Assembly (NCBI RefSeq): GCF_024171945.1
Contig: NZ_JAMTCR010000004.1
Span: 62,001 to 126,000, forward strand
DNA length: 64,000 nucleotides
Source: Actinokineospora globicatena
GTDB taxonomy: Bacteria > Actinomycetota > Actinomycetes > Mycobacteriales > Pseudonocardiaceae
Reading direction: 5' to 3'
Positions 62,759-64,000 of this stretch are shown in pieces (position 1 is the stretch's first letter; every line of letters starts with the position of its first letter). A program made the translations under genes and the position numbers. The notes beneath the pieces are model-generated. The model was not told where the DNA came from. It did no database searches and saw nothing but the letters and a program-made list of their open reading frames with translations.

Positions 62759-64000
62759 CTGTCCGGACCGATCGACAGGACGTTCTCGGCCCAGGGCGAG
62801 GACAGCCCCAGGTACTCGGTGGCGGCCCGGAACCCCGAGGTGGTGTCCGGGCGCTGGCTCAACCCGGCCGCCGCCGACCGCCAGGCGTCCTCGCCGGTCA
62901 CCGTCTCCGGGGCGGGCCGCCAGAGGTCGGGGTGCCGGTTCAGCGCGGCGAGCTGCTCCTCGGCGCCCGCGTCCGGCAGGTCGAGGCCACGTTCCGCGCA
63001 GGCGGTGAGGTCGGCGGCCTGACCGCTGTCCAGCGCGCGCACCACGTCGATCCAGCGGTACCGACCGGACTGCCACCGGTGCTCGGTGCCGTCGCAGGAC
63101 ACGCGGTGCCCGTCGACCACCATCAGCATCGTCGCGGCGACGTGCCCCACGAGGTGCTCCGGCTGGTAGTGCTCCGACAGCCCGGGGTAGCGGGCCGCGA
63201 CGGACTCCTCGACGCGGTGGCCCACAGCGCATTCCAGGGTTCGGCGGTCGAGTGCGGCCAGCTCGTCGAGCCACCGCTTGTCCGGTCGCGGCGCGGGGTG
63301 CCCGGTGATGTGCGCGATCACCACCAGCTCCGCCCACAGGGTGAACCGGGGCGCGCTCGCGACCCGCTCGGCGGTGTTGATCTGCCGCAGCGTGCACGCT
63401 TGGGTCCGGCACGCGAGCCCGCATCCCGTCCCACGCGGCCGGGTCCTGGCCACCGGCGGTCCGTCGGCGGGTGCCTCGCGGTCCTCACCGAGCGGGATCC
63501 CCACCCGGACCGGGCGGTCCATGCCGTCGGAGAAGACCACGGCCCGCCCAGGGGGCAGCGACACGACGTGGCGCGACTGCGCGTCGGAGAGGTTCATCGT
63601 CGCCCCGAGGGCCTCCCGGTCGTCGGCGGCGGGCAACCGGTGCACGACCTTCAGCGCGGTGTTCTTGATGATGTCCGGCAGCACCTTCGCCGGGATCTGC
63701 TCGGCGACGACGATCCCCTCGCCGTACGCGCGGATCTCGGCCAGCAGCGAGCTGAACAGCTCGACCGCGTGCGCGGCGGGGGTACCCGGCTCGACCCGCT
63801 TGAGGAGCCGGTGCGCCTCCTCGATCACCGTGACGTGCCGCAGCTCGCCGGCGTCCGGCCGGTGCACGCGGAGGTGCTCGTGCAGCCGGATCAGCACGGC
63901 GCCGATGAGGAACGCCTTGTCCTGGTCGTTGCCGACGTCCTCGATCTCCAGCACCACGTTGCGGCGCAGCAGGTCCGCGATGTCGAGCGGGTGACCGCCC
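62755..64000 (-). CDS. HerA/DUF87-like ATPase (partial at right edge)
   Basis: The visible 415 codons begin inside GHPLDIADLLRRN, then VLEIEDVGNDQDKAFLIGAV, HVTVIEEAHRLLKRV (Walker B) and the HerA-type VVAEQIPAKVLPDIIKNTAL with NLSDAQSRHVVSLPPGRAVV. The P-loop is outside the window. A cysteine-containing stretch (CGLACRTQACTL) follows. Co-transcription with a toxin suggests a role in its handling or export (inference). Confidence 0.78.
   Translation of the reverse strand, partial: GGHPLDIADLLRRNVVLEIEDVGNDQDKAFLIGAVLIRLHEHLRVHRPDAGELRHVTVIEEAHRLLKRVEPGTPAAHAVELFSSLLAEIRAYGEGIVVAEQIPAKVLPDIIKNTALKVVHRLPAADDREALGATMNLSDAQSRHVVSLPPGRAVVFSDGMDRPVRVGIPLGEDREAPADGPPVARTRPRGTGCGLACRTQACTLRQINTAERVASAPRFTLWAELVVIAHITGHPAPRPDKRWLDELAALDRRTLECAVGHRVEESVAARYPGLSEHYQPEHLVGHVAATMLMVVDGHRVSCDGTEHRWQSGRYRWIDVVRALDSGQAADLTACAERGLDLPDAGAEEQLAALNRHPDLWRPAPETVTGEDAWRSAAAGLSQRPDTTSGFRAATEYLGLSSPWAENVLSIGPDR

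Overview
The window is high-GC actinomycete DNA. An SsgA-family sporulation regulator, F420-type oxidoreductase signatures, STAND/NB-ARC and DUF6879-type proteins and the codon use suggest a filamentous actinomycete, probably of the Pseudonocardiaceae (inference; no rRNA or species marker is present).

Layout. (1) 1-14236: right part of an integrative conjugative element (ICE1), cut by the left edge. A minus-strand type IV secretion operon (pilin-like protein, VirB6-like, PrgI-like, VirB4-like, coupling ATPase) follows a helix-turn-helix gene. A divergent plus-strand operon carries a degenerate methyltransferase-like protein, an active-looking DNA methyltransferase, a C5 methyltransferase with an internal frame anomaly, an excisionase and a tyrosine integrase beside tRNA-Val(CAC). 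(2) 14236-15984: a short chromosomal stretch with tRNA-Val(CAC), a PGPGW-type membrane protein, an SsgA-like regulator and a tRNA Gly(GCC)-Cys(GCA)-Val(GAC) cluster. (3) 15938-45457: ICE2, about 29.5 kb, bounded by a 51-bp direct repeat of the 3' part of tRNA-Val(GAC). It repeats the ICE1 integrase/excisionase/methyltransferase/HTH block in inverted orientation, but its conjugation genes are lost. A 5' pilin-gene remnant runs head-on into a truncated Tad/CpaF ATPase gene. Next come Tad-like accessory genes, several XRE regulators, a CutA-like protein, an MBL-fold hydrolase, asparaginase plus PPC-domain protein, a radical SAM/exonuclease/P-loop kinase operon, a TraB-like protein and several unknowns, a TetR regulator, and a two-gene Argonaute plus nuclease system just inside the right att site. 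(4) 45458-64000: a relic of a third integrase, then chromosome. This part holds TetR/F420 oxidoreductase, a secreted protein, an M4 metalloprotease, transporters with an Rrf2 regulator, broken genes, an NB-ARC/TPR protein with an amyloid-like N-terminus beside a DUF6879 pair, and a HerA-like ATPase/polymorphic toxin/Imm49 operon cut by the right edge.

How it works together. The two ICEs share a control module: HTH gene, phased operator-like repeats, methyltransferase-like genes, excisionase and integrase. Four copies of one roughly 55-bp DNA element sit before the pilin start and before the methyltransferase operon in each element. ICE1 keeps conjugation genes, whereas ICE2 looks immobilised and carries defence and regulatory cargo. 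The best candidate for an unusual system is the ICE2 pair of an apparently slicer-dead long Argonaute and a PD-(D/E)XK partner. The radical SAM-exonuclease-kinase operon and the HTH/55-bp-element circuitry shared by both ICEs come next.
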